Origin: Flavobacteriales bacterium | Lineage (GTDB): Bacteria > Bacteroidota > Bacteroidia > Flavobacteriales_E > Vicingaceae | Reading direction: 5' to 3' | DNA: 64,000 nucleotides | Assembly: GCA_905339165.1 (NCBI GenBank) | Contig: CAJPFH010000004.1 | Location: 62,001-126,000, forward strand | Shown here: positions 10,659 through 19,569 of the stretch, piece by piece | Position numbering within the stretch: position 1 is the first letter of the stretch | How the letters are laid out: each line of letters opens with the position of its first letter | Notes under the pieces: generated by a model | The model's database searches: none | What the model was told of the DNA's origin: nothing | Seen by the model: only the letters and a program-made list of their open reading frames with translations | Translations under genes and position numbers: made by a program

Positions 10659-11933
10659 CAACTCAAGTCCAATTCCACAGTTTATACACTTAAAATAATT
10701 GCAATATTCGTTTTTCAGTTGTATAAGAGCCTGTGTATCTGCAGCCGATTCTAGTTTGATTCCTTCTGTCTCCCACTTTATTATGATGGAGTTTTTTTCC
10801 GGATTAATTTCTTCTAACCATGTCAATGCCTTTTCTTCTATGCTCTTGTTGTTCTTATACCTTCCGTATGCAAATAAAAAGGGTATAACAGTGTTTATAA
10901 AAATAATTTGTACAGACGAAACTCCTAAACTTCCGGTATTCCTTTCAGATTGCTTTTCAAAGGTGTAATGCTTTTTCCAAAATTCTGAAGTGCTTACATT
11001 AAATAATTTTTGCAGTTGAGACGCATTCTCTTCCTCTATTATCTTTGAAAAAAGGAGGGAATGGGTATGGCATAATACAGCAAATTGTGCCAGTTTTAAT
11101 GTGGGAAAACTATTGGGCCGAATGCGTGCAAACTTCCATATACCCGGAGGTAATGAGTGCAAGTGGTATTTCTTTTTAAGATGTAAGTATTCTTTTTTAA
11201 GAGTATGTTGATACTCGTTTGTAGATTCACTACTTTCCAGTAATCCGGCCTGCCCGAAGAGTAAAGCCTCTATCTGTAATAAGTTGTTTTTGTGTTTAGA
11301 AATAATTTTTTGCGGAAGCGAAAGTGCCAGTATTTCAAAAGGTTCTGCATTTACTTTCATTCCAAAATATTTGGCTAATGATACATAAAAGGCTTCATTC
11401 CAATCGTTATTTAATTTCTTAACCAAGCCAAACACGTTGTTTATTTTATTTTCCAAACGTTCTATGGCTAATCGAGAAAGCCAGTTTTGTGTATATAAAG
11501 AAGGAATCGCAGCAATTTGTCCGCTACAGGGAATCCATTTTTTAGATTGTAATAAAGCGTGGTATTTTTTTAAAAGGATTGGCTGAATTAAATTTTTTAA
11601 TTCAAGAGTAGGAATTTTTGTTCCATTTTTTAAAATAATATCTTCGTTGTGCTCGTACACTACGTGTAAAACTACATTATTGTATGCCTCATCTTTACTG
11701 TGGTTGTGTAAATTCCAATCTGATGAACAAACATGAATTTCGATATTCCCTGCCCAAATGGTGTTATCTAGTTTAATACGAGCATTAAAAAAATCGGGGC
11801 CTGAATCTGTATTTTGTAAACCGCACGAAATAATTTCCAGTAATTGCTTATCAGCAGTGAGTAGTTTGTTGCTTTTAAACAAGCGGTATTTCCATATAAA
11901 ATGTAAAAAATCTTCGCTTATCTTTTGCTTCAT
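10650..11933 (-). CDS. DUF2851 family protein
   Basis: 427 residues, the usual length of this Bacteroidota family. The N-terminal part contains the family hallmark region (SEDFLHFIWKYRLF, then SGPDFFNARIKLDNTIWAGNIEIH and VVLHVVYEHN), which has been noted by others as resembling a nuclease-like fold; I cannot confirm activity. The C-terminus ends with CINCGIGLELLK, a Cys pair. No signal peptide. Its ATG overlaps the pyrF stop by 4 bases (ATGA), so it is translationally coupled within a pyrF-prfA-purM-type group. Function unknown. Confidence 0.88.
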   Translation of the reverse strand: MKQKISEDFLHFIWKYRLFKSNKLLTADKQLLEIISCGLQNTDSGPDFFNARIKLDNTIWAGNIEIHVCSSDWNLHNHSKDEAYNNVVLHVVYEHNEDIILKNGTKIPTLELKNLIQPILLKKYHALLQSKKWIPCSGQIAAIPSLYTQNWLSRLAIERLENKINNVFGLVKKLNNDWNEAFYVSLAKYFGMKVNAEPFEILALSLPQKIISKHKNNLLQIEALLFGQAGLLESSESTNEYQHTLKKEYLHLKKKYHLHSLPPGIWKFARIRPNSFPTLKLAQFAVLCHTHSLLFSKIIEEENASQLQKLFNVSTSEFWKKHYTFEKQSERNTGSLGVSSVQIIFINTVIPFLFAYGRYKNNKSIEEKALTWLEEINPEKNSIIIKWETEGIKLESAADTQALIQLKNEYCNYFKCINCGIGLELLK

Positions 11934-12757
11934 TCAATAAGGTGGTGTAACTTTAACATATTATTCATTTGTTGTTGCATACGATGGGCTTCACTTCCTG
12001 CATCGGCAGCAAAATTTTTGCTTGACGAGGCATAAATAATGCTTCTGGAGGCATTTACAATGAGGCCGCATTTAGGGTTCATTCCATACTTTGTAATTTC
12101 CTCTAAACTTCCGCCCTGAACACCAACTCCCGGCACAAGCAGGAAATGATTGGGAATTATTTCTCTTATCTCTTTTATTAATTCGGGGCGAGTAGCTCCA
12201 ACTACAAACATCATATTTTCTTCGGTACCCCAACGACTGGAACGAATGAGCACTTTTTCATAAAGTTTCTTATTATCAATAGCGGTAGGTAAAAACTGAA
12301 AATCCATTGCCCCTTGATTAGAAGTAATCGCCAAAATAATACTATATTTTCCACTATACTTCAAATATGGTTCTATGGCATCTCTTCCCATGTATGGTGA
12401 GATGGTAATGGCATCGAAACCCATTTTTTTAAAAAATGCTTCAGCATATTTTTCTGATGTATTTCCAATATCTCCTCTTTTGGCATCGGCAATGGTAAAA
12501 ACATTTTTAGGAATATACTCCATGGTTTTTTGCAAGGATTCCCAGCCTTTACTTCCTTCGCTTTCGTAAAATGCTAAATTAGGTTTATAAGCTATGGCAT
12601 ACGGTATGGTTGCATCTATTATGGCTTTGTTAAAAGTAAAAATGGGATCAGACCCATTTTTTAAATGCTCAGGGATTTTAGAAATATCCGTATCTAAACC
12701 CACGCACAAAAAAGATTTTTTTTCTTTTATAAGATTAAAAATTTCATCGGTTGTCAT
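11930..12757 (-). CDS. pyrF: Orotidine 5'-phosphate decarboxylase (PyrF type 2)
   Basis: 275 residues, matching the longer type 2 enzymes rather than the about 230-residue type 1. It decarboxylates OMP to UMP, the last step of de novo pyrimidine synthesis. Motifs: FLCVGLDTDISKIPEHL near the N-terminus, the catalytic DAKRGDIGNT near residue 93, and the phosphate-binding PGVGVQGG. ATG at 12757, 9 bases after the prfA stop. It overlaps the DUF2851 start by ATGA. Confidence 0.96.
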   Translation of the reverse strand: MTTDEIFNLIKEKKSFLCVGLDTDISKIPEHLKNGSDPIFTFNKAIIDATIPYAIAYKPNLAFYESEGSKGWESLQKTMEYIPKNVFTIADAKRGDIGNTSEKYAEAFFKKMGFDAITISPYMGRDAIEPYLKYSGKYSIILAITSNQGAMDFQFLPTAIDNKKLYEKVLIRSSRWGTEENMMFVVGATRPELIKEIREIIPNHFLLVPGVGVQGGSLEEITKYGMNPKCGLIVNASRSIIYASSSKNFAADAGSEAHRMQQQMNNMLKLHHLIE

Positions 12758-12766
12758 ATCTACATA

Positions 12767-13852
12767 TTAAATGGATTCGGTGCCTTCTTTTAATTTCTCT
12801 GCATTTTCGGCCATTCTTAGTGCTTCAATAATATTTCCAATATCTCCATTTATAATCGCTTCCAAATTATATAATGTTAGGCCTATTCTATGGTCTGTTA
12901 CTCTTCCCTGCGGATAGTTATAGGTTCTAATCTTAGCCGAACGGTCGCCCGAAGAAACCAACGTTTTTCTTTGCTGAGCTCTTTCTTGATGTGCTTTATT
13001 TAATTCCATTTCGTAGATGCGGGAACGCAAAACGGTAAGAGCTTTTTCAAAATTTTTGATTTGAGAACGTCCATCTTGACATTCTACAACGATACCGGTG
13101 GGTAAATGAGTTAAACGTACAGCCGACTCGGTTTTGTTTACGTGCTGCCCCCCTGCTCCGGAAGCACGGAAAACATCTTTTTTAATTTCATTCATATTGA
13201 GCTGCACATCTACCTCTTCGGCTTCGGGCAATACTACAACAGTGGCAGCCGAAGTATGAACTCTTCCCTGAGCTTCGGTGTCGGGTACACGCTGAACGCG
13301 GTGTACACCCGATTCGTATTTCAAAATTCCATATACATCGGCACCTGAAACTTGAATTTGAACTTCCTTGAACCCTCCGGCAGTACCTGCATTTGATTGT
13401 ATTACCTCCATGTTCCACCCTTGGGTTTCTATAAATTTACTATACATTCTAAACAAATCTCCGGCAAAAATACTGGCTTCATCTCCTCCTGTACCGGCTC
13501 GTATTTCCATTATTACATTCTTTGAGTCTTCAGGGTCTTTGGGAATTAATAAATAGCGTATTTCCTCTTCCATTTTTTCTTTCAGAGGTTCCAGTTCATC
13601 TAATTCGGCTTTTGCCATTTCTCGAAATGATTCGTCTTTCTCGGTTTTAAGTACTTCTTTAGAAGATTCTATGTCGTTTAATATCTTTTTATACTTTCTA
13701 AGAACTTGTAATATATCGTTTAGGTCTTTGTATTCTTTATTTAGTTTTACGTACCGTTGCATATCGGAAATAACAGCGGGATCAACAATGAGGTTACCCA
13801 CCTCTTCGAAACGATATTGCAGAGCGTCTAATTTTTTTAATATATCCAACAT
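12767..13852 (-). CDS. prfA: Peptide chain release factor 1
   Basis: 361 residues. It recognises UAA and UAG and triggers peptidyl-tRNA hydrolysis on the ribosome. The PxT anticodon-like motif is present as PDT within VQRVPDTEAQGRVHTS, which marks RF1 rather than RF2, and the catalytic loop GGQHVNKTESAVRLTHLP follows. The start codon at 13852 gives MLDILKKLDAL; 6 bases separate it from the purM stop. RF1 and pyrF/purM are in one run of minus-strand genes. Confidence 0.97.
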   Translation of the reverse strand: MLDILKKLDALQYRFEEVGNLIVDPAVISDMQRYVKLNKEYKDLNDILQVLRKYKKILNDIESSKEVLKTEKDESFREMAKAELDELEPLKEKMEEEIRYLLIPKDPEDSKNVIMEIRAGTGGDEASIFAGDLFRMYSKFIETQGWNMEVIQSNAGTAGGFKEVQIQVSGADVYGILKYESGVHRVQRVPDTEAQGRVHTSAATVVVLPEAEEVDVQLNMNEIKKDVFRASGAGGQHVNKTESAVRLTHLPTGIVVECQDGRSQIKNFEKALTVLRSRIYEMELNKAHQERAQQRKTLVSSGDRSAKIRTYNYPQGRVTDHRIGLTLYNLEAIINGDIGNIIEALRMAENAEKLKEGTESI

Positions 13853-13858
13853 AATTCT

Positions 13859-15031
13859 TTACTGATAAATAAATTCTCCGTGGGGTGTTTTTATGGTTAC
13901 TTTTTTATGGTCTGCATTTTCGCAATAGCCTATAATCTGTGCATCTACATGAAACGAGTTGGCAATATCAATAATAGACTGTGCGTATTTCTCGTTAATA
14001 TAAATTTCCATTCTATGCCCCATATTAAATACCTTATACATCTCTTTCCAATGGGTATTTGATTGTTGCTGAATCAAACTGAAAAGTGGAGGTATTTTGA
14101 ATAAATTGTTTTTTACTACATGTAGGTTTTCTATAAAATGCAGCACTTTCGTTTGAGCTCCTCCACTACAGTGTACAATTCCGCCAATTTCATTTCTAAA
14201 CTCTTTTAGAATATTTTTAATAATAGGAGCATAGGTGCGTGTGGGTGATAACACAAGTTCTCCAAGAGTTAGTTTAGTTTGAGAATGTATATCGGTAAGA
14301 AAGTAATCTCCTGAATAAACAAGATTTTGGGGTATGGTATTATCAAAAGTTTCGGGATATTTTTCGGCTACTTTTTTATTAAAAACATCGTGTCTTGCAG
14401 AGGTTAGACCATTACTACCTATACCACTGTTATACTTGCTTTCATAGGTAGATTTTCCAAAAGACGCGAATCCTACAATGACACTTCCTGCCGAAATTTT
14501 TTCGTTTGTTATCACCTCACTTCGTTTCATTCTGCAGGTTACTGTTGAATCAACAATAATGGTTCTTACTAAATCTCCTACATCGGCCGTTTCGCCTCCG
14601 GTGGAATAAATTCCTATTCCTAAATCCCTAAGTTGTTGTAATGCCTCTTCCGTTCCATTTATAATGGCAGCAATGACTTCTCCGGGAATTAAATTTTTAT
14701 TTCTGCCAATGGTAGAGGATAACAAGATATTATTTGTGGCGCCAACACATAATAAATCATCTAAATTCATTACAATAGCATCTTGAGCTATTCCTTTCCA
14801 AACCTCTATATCTCCGGTTTCTTTCCAGTGTGCATAAGCCAATGATGATTTAGTGCCAGCACCATCGGCATGCATTATCACACAATGTTCATCGCTTCCG
14901 CTTATGTAATCGGGAATAATTTTGCAGAATGCTTTTGGGTAAAGCCCTTTGTCAATGTTTCTGATGGCCTGATGAACGTCTTCTTTGGAGGCAGAAACAC
15001 CTCTGGAATGGTATCTTTCGTTAGAATTCAT
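13859..15031 (-). CDS. purM: Phosphoribosylformylglycinamidine cyclo-ligase (AIR synthetase)
   Basis: 390 residues, the longer Bacteroidota form (classical PurM is about 345). It closes the imidazole ring of FGAM to AIR, step five of purine synthesis. PurM-family features: the N-terminal ATP-binding region MHADGAGTKSSLAY, the DAIVMNLDDLLCVGA segment, STGGETADVGDLV, and a C-terminal domain ending with GHRMEIYINEKYAQSI. ATG at 15031. A strong terminator lies just upstream (15045-15081), so purM probably has its own promoter in or beyond that short gap; I saw no good consensus there. Confidence 0.93.
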   Translation of the reverse strand: MNSNERYHSRGVSASKEDVHQAIRNIDKGLYPKAFCKIIPDYISGSDEHCVIMHADGAGTKSSLAYAHWKETGDIEVWKGIAQDAIVMNLDDLLCVGATNNILLSSTIGRNKNLIPGEVIAAIINGTEEALQQLRDLGIGIYSTGGETADVGDLVRTIIVDSTVTCRMKRSEVITNEKISAGSVIVGFASFGKSTYESKYNSGIGSNGLTSARHDVFNKKVAEKYPETFDNTIPQNLVYSGDYFLTDIHSQTKLTLGELVLSPTRTYAPIIKNILKEFRNEIGGIVHCSGGAQTKVLHFIENLHVVKNNLFKIPPLFSLIQQQSNTHWKEMYKVFNMGHRMEIYINEKYAQSIIDIANSFHVDAQIIGYCENADHKKVTIKTPHGEFIYQ

Positions 15032-15044
15032 AACCTCTTTAAAT

Positions 15045-15081
15045 AAAAAAACATTCCGGCAAAAGCACGGAATGTTTTTTT
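15045..15081 (-). terminator. Intrinsic terminator after the PorE-like gene
   Basis: A perfect 14-bp inverted repeat: arms 15045-15058 and 15068-15081 around a 9-base loop, with the core ACATTCCG/CGGAATGT flanked by an A-run and a T-run. It lies 14 bases after the stop of the PorE-like gene on the minus strand and 13 bases before the purM start. Confidence 0.82.
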
Positions 15082-15095
15082 ATAATATAATGACG

Positions 15096-17120
15096 CTATT
15101 TCTGTTCGCCTTCTTGAGAAGGACGTGTAGAAACATAGTCTGTTCTTAAAATTGAAAACTCAGTACGTCTGTTCAACTGGTGTGCTTGTTCAAATAGTTC
15201 TTTGTTATTTTTAAATGAATTGATAAAAGCTTCTGTAAGAACTGTGCCTTTTTTAAGTTCCGGACCAAAATCTCGGTCTAGGGTTCTAGGTACTTGTTTT
15301 CCGTATCCTTTTGGCTTCATACGGTCGGCTTCAATTCCTCTTTCGATAAGATAATTAACCGCAGATTCTGCACGTTTTTGTGATAGTTTATTGTTGTATG
15401 CATCTTTACCTCTAGAGTCGGTATTGGCTCGTAATTCAATAACAATATTAGGATTGTCTATCATTACATTGTATAAAAAGTTTAACGAATCTTTAGCCTG
15501 ATCGGTTAGATAGAATTCGTTGTAAGGATAAACAATTTCGGGTAATACAATAGGTTTAATGATTGGCTGCAGTTCATATTCATGAACGAATATTTTTGAA
15601 TCGGTATGGCCTATTGTGGTTTCTTTTCCTTTTGCATTCAAATACTTATTTTTTGAAACCACTAAGGAATATGATGTATTTTCTTTGATGTAATCTTCAT
15701 TTCCATTTTTTTCGAATTCAAACTCACCATCGCTGTTCGTTTTCACTTCTGCACTGGTTCCGTCTGTTCCAACAAGTTTAATTACTGCATCTGCCAACGG
15801 TTTTTTAGTTTCAATATCTTTAACCGTTCCTTTTAAAGCGAAACGAAGAGGCCTGATGTAAAATTCCCAAATATCATCAGCACCTTTTCCTCCTTCACGA
15901 TTCGAGGTAAAGAATCCTTTATTTTCATTTCCTTCGAATATGATGGCAAAATCGTTTGCATTAGAATTTATTGGTGATTGTAGATTTTCTACTTCGCCCC
16001 ATTGGTTTTCGCCTAATTTTTTAGCAGAAAAAATATCTAACCCTCCCATTCCTGGGTGTCCATTAGAAGAAAAATAAAGTGTTCCGTCATCTTTTATAAA
16101 TGGGAACATTTCATCTCCGGGGGTATTTATTTTTGCTCCTAAGTTAATGGGTTGCGACCATCCTTTTGCTTTTTTATCTGCTACCACATACCATAAATCT
16201 TTACCACCAAACCCTCCGGGCATATCTGATGCAAAGACTAATGTATTATCATCAGGTGTAATTGTTGGATGCCCTACGGCAAAAGAATCAGCCGCAATAG
16301 GAATTAATTCGGCCTCGCTCCATTTTTGTCCGGCTCGTTTGGCTGTCATTATTTGGCAACCAAACTTTCCTACCTTGTCAAATTTACAGCGAGTAAAAAA
16401 TAATTGATTGGCTTTAGAGTTAATGGCAGAGGCTCCTTCCTCAAATTCTGAATTGATTTCAATTCCAAGTAAGGTAGGTTCGCTCCATTTTCCGTTTTTA
16501 TCGCGTTTGGTAACGTATAAATCAGCAAAACTTTGACCTGTTACATCGGATGGTGCTGCTCCTGTAGAACCAGGTCTTGTAGAGGTAAAATAAATTTCTT
16601 GACTTTTTTTATCGGAAAAAGCAGGAGAGAAATCATATTGTTCGGAATTGATAATTGGCATGTGAGTAACCTCGAATCGAGTGGGTTTGTCTTTCCATTG
16701 TTGAGCTTGTGTACAAGCCTTAACCCCTTCTTCACCTCTAGTATCGGAAGGATTCGCTGCTTTATATTTGTTAAAAAAGACAATGGCTTCATCGTATTTT
16801 CCTGCCAATTTTTTACAGTTTGCAATGTGTAATAATGCAACTGGATCGGGGTATTGTGCTTTGGTTGCTTTATCGTACCATACTTCAGCTTGTCCACATT
16901 GGTCGCTTAAACGATATGCCTCCGCAATTTTAAAAAGTATTTCGGCTTTGATAGCAGCCTTACGTTCTTTTGTATAGGCTTTTTTATACATATCTATGCA
17001 CTTAAAGTATTTTTCACCGACAAAAGCAACATCGGCTTCTTTTTTATAATTTTTTTGGGCTATTGTGATTCCAAAAGAAAAAATCAATACTGTTAGTGAA
17101 AAAGGCTTTAGTAATTTCAT
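15096..17120 (-). CDS. PorE-like OmpA-family protein (TPR, PD40/WD40, CarboxypepD-reg, OmpA)
   Basis: 674 residues: signal peptide (MKLLKPFSLTVLIFSFGITIAQ), TPR-like helices to about residue 150, a PD40 beta-propeller (about 155-420; repeated phrases such as DNTLVFASDMPGGFGGKDLW and DGTLYFSSNGHPGMGGLDIF), a carboxypeptidase-regulatory-like domain (about 425-515) and an OmpA peptidoglycan-binding domain (about 535-660). The OmpA domain keeps the diaminopimelate-binding residues in NTDSRGKDAYNNKLSQKRA. The same architecture belongs to PorE of the type IX secretion system and related gliding proteins. It likely anchors an outer-membrane or periplasmic machine to peptidoglycan. Identity with PorE is by architecture only. 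Confidence 0.82.
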   Translation of the reverse strand: MKLLKPFSLTVLIFSFGITIAQKNYKKEADVAFVGEKYFKCIDMYKKAYTKERKAAIKAEILFKIAEAYRLSDQCGQAEVWYDKATKAQYPDPVALLHIANCKKLAGKYDEAIVFFNKYKAANPSDTRGEEGVKACTQAQQWKDKPTRFEVTHMPIINSEQYDFSPAFSDKKSQEIYFTSTRPGSTGAAPSDVTGQSFADLYVTKRDKNGKWSEPTLLGIEINSEFEEGASAINSKANQLFFTRCKFDKVGKFGCQIMTAKRAGQKWSEAELIPIAADSFAVGHPTITPDDNTLVFASDMPGGFGGKDLWYVVADKKAKGWSQPINLGAKINTPGDEMFPFIKDDGTLYFSSNGHPGMGGLDIFSAKKLGENQWGEVENLQSPINSNANDFAIIFEGNENKGFFTSNREGGKGADDIWEFYIRPLRFALKGTVKDIETKKPLADAVIKLVGTDGTSAEVKTNSDGEFEFEKNGNEDYIKENTSYSLVVSKNKYLNAKGKETTIGHTDSKIFVHEYELQPIIKPIVLPEIVYPYNEFYLTDQAKDSLNFLYNVMIDNPNIVIELRANTDSRGKDAYNNKLSQKRAESAVNYLIERGIEADRMKPKGYGKQVPRTLDRDFGPELKKGTVLTEAFINSFKNNKELFEQAHQLNRRTEFSILRTDYVSTRPSQEGEQK

Positions 17121-17237
17121 AAATGGTGTTTTTAGAGAGGGTGCTAAAATAAATATTTAATTTGTATTTAACAAAAGCTATTTTGCTTCGATATTTTATT
17201 ATTTTTTGTAGACTAACTATTTAACTCTGCAAATAAA

Positions 17238-17245
17238 CAAAAATA
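17238..17245 (-). promoter_or_regulatory. Possible -7 element upstream of the PorE-like gene
   Basis: TATTTTTG on the minus strand matches TAnnTTTG; no TTG is found at the proper distance. It lies in the 159-base AT-rich gap between glnN and the PorE-like gene, where I saw no gene or RNA structure. Confidence 0.28.
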
Positions 17246-17279
17246 TTTTAAAAACACTTATAAAACTTTATTTAAATTT

Positions 17280-19469
17280 CTAGTTGGTAAAAAGCAGTTC
17301 TCTGAACTTTGGCAGGGGCCAATAGGCGTCATCTACAATGAGTTCTAACTTATCCACATGGTAACGTATGGTTTCAAAAAATGGAAAAACTTTATCTCGA
17401 TATGCCAAAGCCATCTCTTTTTGTGAACTTAATTTATTTGCTTTTTTTCGCTCTTCGGTCATTTGGTCTACACTTTTCTTAATTACTTCGATATGCACTG
17501 CTATCTTTTTAACCATATCTAACTGAATTACCGACATTTTATTAAAATCGGAGGGGCTTAATACCTCTTTTAATCCTTTTATGTTATTTACTATTTCTGA
17601 CTGATATTTTAAGGCTACGGGTAAAATATGGTTTAGCACTAAATCGCCCATAACGCGGGATTCTATTTGTATTTTCTTGGTATATCCTTCTAGCCGTATT
17701 TCGTGGCGGGCGTGCATTTCTCTTTCATTAAAAACATTCATTCTTTTAAATAACTCAATCGATTCTTTATGGATATAAACCTCAAGTGCTCTGGGAGTAT
17801 CTTTTATGTTAGATAATCCTCTTTTTTTGGCCTCAGCCACCCATTCTTCTCCATATCCATTTCCTTCGAATCGTATTTTTTTAGAATCAACGATGCATTT
17901 TCTGAGAATTTGAAAAATAGCCTCATCTTTATCGACTCCTTTACCTATGAGTTCATCTACTTGTTTCTTAAATTTGGCTAGTTGGTCTGCCATTGCTGTG
18001 TTTAGAGCAATCATGGGTGCAGCTGTATTGGCAGAAGAACCTACTGCCCTGAATTCAAATTTATTACCTGTAAAGGCAAAAGGAGAGGTGCGGTTGCGGT
18101 CTGTATTATCTAATAAAATTTCGGGTATACGCCCAATGCCTAGTTTTAATGCGGTTTTTTCATCGGGCGACATTTTTCCGGATTTTACTTTCTTTTCAAG
18201 TTCATCGAGCACGGCCGTGAGTTGCGAACCGATAAAAACCGACATGATAGCGGGAGGAGCTTCGTTGGCTCCCAAGCGGTGATCGTTACCGGCACTGGCT
18301 ATGGTAGCTCTCAGTAAATCGGCATTATTATGAAAGGCTACAATAGAGTTTACAAAGAAGGTTAAAAACTGTAGATTATTTTTAGGAGTTTTACCCGGAG
18401 CTAATAGATTTTTTCCGGTATTGGTACTTAAACTCCAATTGCAATGTTTACCGCTTCCATTTACTTTAGCAAAGGGCTTTTCGTGAAACAAAATTCTGAA
18501 ATTATGCTTTTTAGCCACCTTTTTCATCAATTCCATTAGAAGTTGGTTGTGGTCTACCGCTAAATTACATTCCTCAAATATCGGGGCACATTCGTATTGA
18601 TTAGGAGCTACCTCATTGTGCCTTGTTTTAACAGGAATACCCAACATGTGGGCTTCTATTTCGTACTCTCTCATAAAGGCTGCAACTCTGTCGGGTATAG
18701 AGCCAAAATAGTGGTCTTCCAATTGCTGACCCTTGGCGGGTGCGTGCCCAAAGAGGGCTCTTCCGGTAAGAGCTAAATCAGGACGTGCATTGTAAAGAGC
18801 ACTATCTACTAAAAAGTACTCTTGTTCCCATCCTAAGGTAGTGGTAACTTTTGTAACATTTTTATCGAAATATTGGCAAACCTCTGTAGCATTTTTATCT
18901 AATACGTGCAGTGCTTTTAAAAGAGGGGTTTTATAATCTAAGGCCTCGCCAGTATAGGATACAAATATGGTAGGAATACAAAGGGTTTTGCCCATTAAAA
19001 AAGCGGGAGAAGAAGGATCCCATGCGGTATATCCTCTGGCTTCGAATGTGTTTCTGATTCCTCCGCTTGGAAAGCTCGAAGCATCGGGCTCTTGCTGTAC
19101 TAAGCTGCCTCCTCCAAAGCGTTCAATAGCTCTTCCGCTTTCTGTGGGTTCAAAAAAGGCATCGTGCTTTTCGGCTGTTTCTCCTGTTAATGGTTGAAAC
19201 CAATGTGTGTAATGTGTGGCTCCCCTCTCGCTGGCCCATGCTTTCATGGAGGCAGCTACCTGATCGGCTATTTTTCGGTCGATGTTGGTACTTTTTTCAA
19301 TTGCTTCTATTACGCTGTTGTAAGCTTCTTCGCTCATGTACTCGCGCATAGCTTCTTTTCCAAATACATTGGATGCAAAATATCCAGAAACTCTACCTTC
19401 CGGAAATAAAACTTCTTTAGGCTGGCGGTTCATTACTTCTTCCAGCGCCTTAAAACGTATTGTTACCAT
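17280..19469 (-). CDS. glnN: Glutamine synthetase, class III
   Basis: 729 residues, the length of the GSIII class (GSI is about 470). It makes glutamine from glutamate, ammonia and ATP. GSIII hallmarks: an N-terminal FGKEAMREYMSEEAY region, ERGATHYTHWFQPLTGETAEKHDAF, GWEQEYFLVD, NEVAPNQYECAPIFEE, and GANEAPPAIMSVFIG. ATG at 19469 with a candidate -7 element 15 bases upstream. A run of nine G/C pairs lies about 90 bases upstream of the start. Confidence 0.97.
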   Translation of the reverse strand: MVTIRFKALEEVMNRQPKEVLFPEGRVSGYFASNVFGKEAMREYMSEEAYNSVIEAIEKSTNIDRKIADQVAASMKAWASERGATHYTHWFQPLTGETAEKHDAFFEPTESGRAIERFGGGSLVQQEPDASSFPSGGIRNTFEARGYTAWDPSSPAFLMGKTLCIPTIFVSYTGEALDYKTPLLKALHVLDKNATEVCQYFDKNVTKVTTTLGWEQEYFLVDSALYNARPDLALTGRALFGHAPAKGQQLEDHYFGSIPDRVAAFMREYEIEAHMLGIPVKTRHNEVAPNQYECAPIFEECNLAVDHNQLLMELMKKVAKKHNFRILFHEKPFAKVNGSGKHCNWSLSTNTGKNLLAPGKTPKNNLQFLTFFVNSIVAFHNNADLLRATIASAGNDHRLGANEAPPAIMSVFIGSQLTAVLDELEKKVKSGKMSPDEKTALKLGIGRIPEILLDNTDRNRTSPFAFTGNKFEFRAVGSSANTAAPMIALNTAMADQLAKFKKQVDELIGKGVDKDEAIFQILRKCIVDSKKIRFEGNGYGEEWVAEAKKRGLSNIKDTPRALEVYIHKESIELFKRMNVFNEREMHARHEIRLEGYTKKIQIESRVMGDLVLNHILPVALKYQSEIVNNIKGLKEVLSPSDFNKMSVIQLDMVKKIAVHIEVIKKSVDQMTEERKKANKLSSQKEMALAYRDKVFPFFETIRYHVDKLELIVDDAYWPLPKFRELLFTN

Positions 19470-19484
19470 ATTTTTATTTTTTTA

Positions 19485-19492
19485 CAAATGTA
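19485..19492 (-). promoter_or_regulatory. Candidate -7 element for glnN
   Basis: TACATTTG on the minus strand fits TAnnTTTG and ends 15 bases before the glnN ATG. No TTG at 19 bases upstream; the match is to the -7 part only. Confidence 0.4.
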
Positions 19493-19556
19493 TACCCAAA
19501 AAATAGGGGGGCATTATACTTTTTATTAAATTATTTCAACAATTCAATAAAAATAT

Positions 19557-19565
19557 GGGGGGGGG
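19557..19565 (+). repeat. Nine-base G homopolymer
   Basis: Nine consecutive G (C on the minus strand) 4 bases beyond the stop of the exchanger gene and about 90 bases upstream of glnN; a second run of six G lies at 19506-19511. Unusual in this AT-rich sequence. Confidence 0.9.
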
Positions 19566-19569
19566 CACT

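Noticed and set aside
17121-17279. Riboswitch or small RNA upstream of the PorE-like gene
   Set aside because: The gap is A/T-rich with no stable stems or known riboswitch motif.
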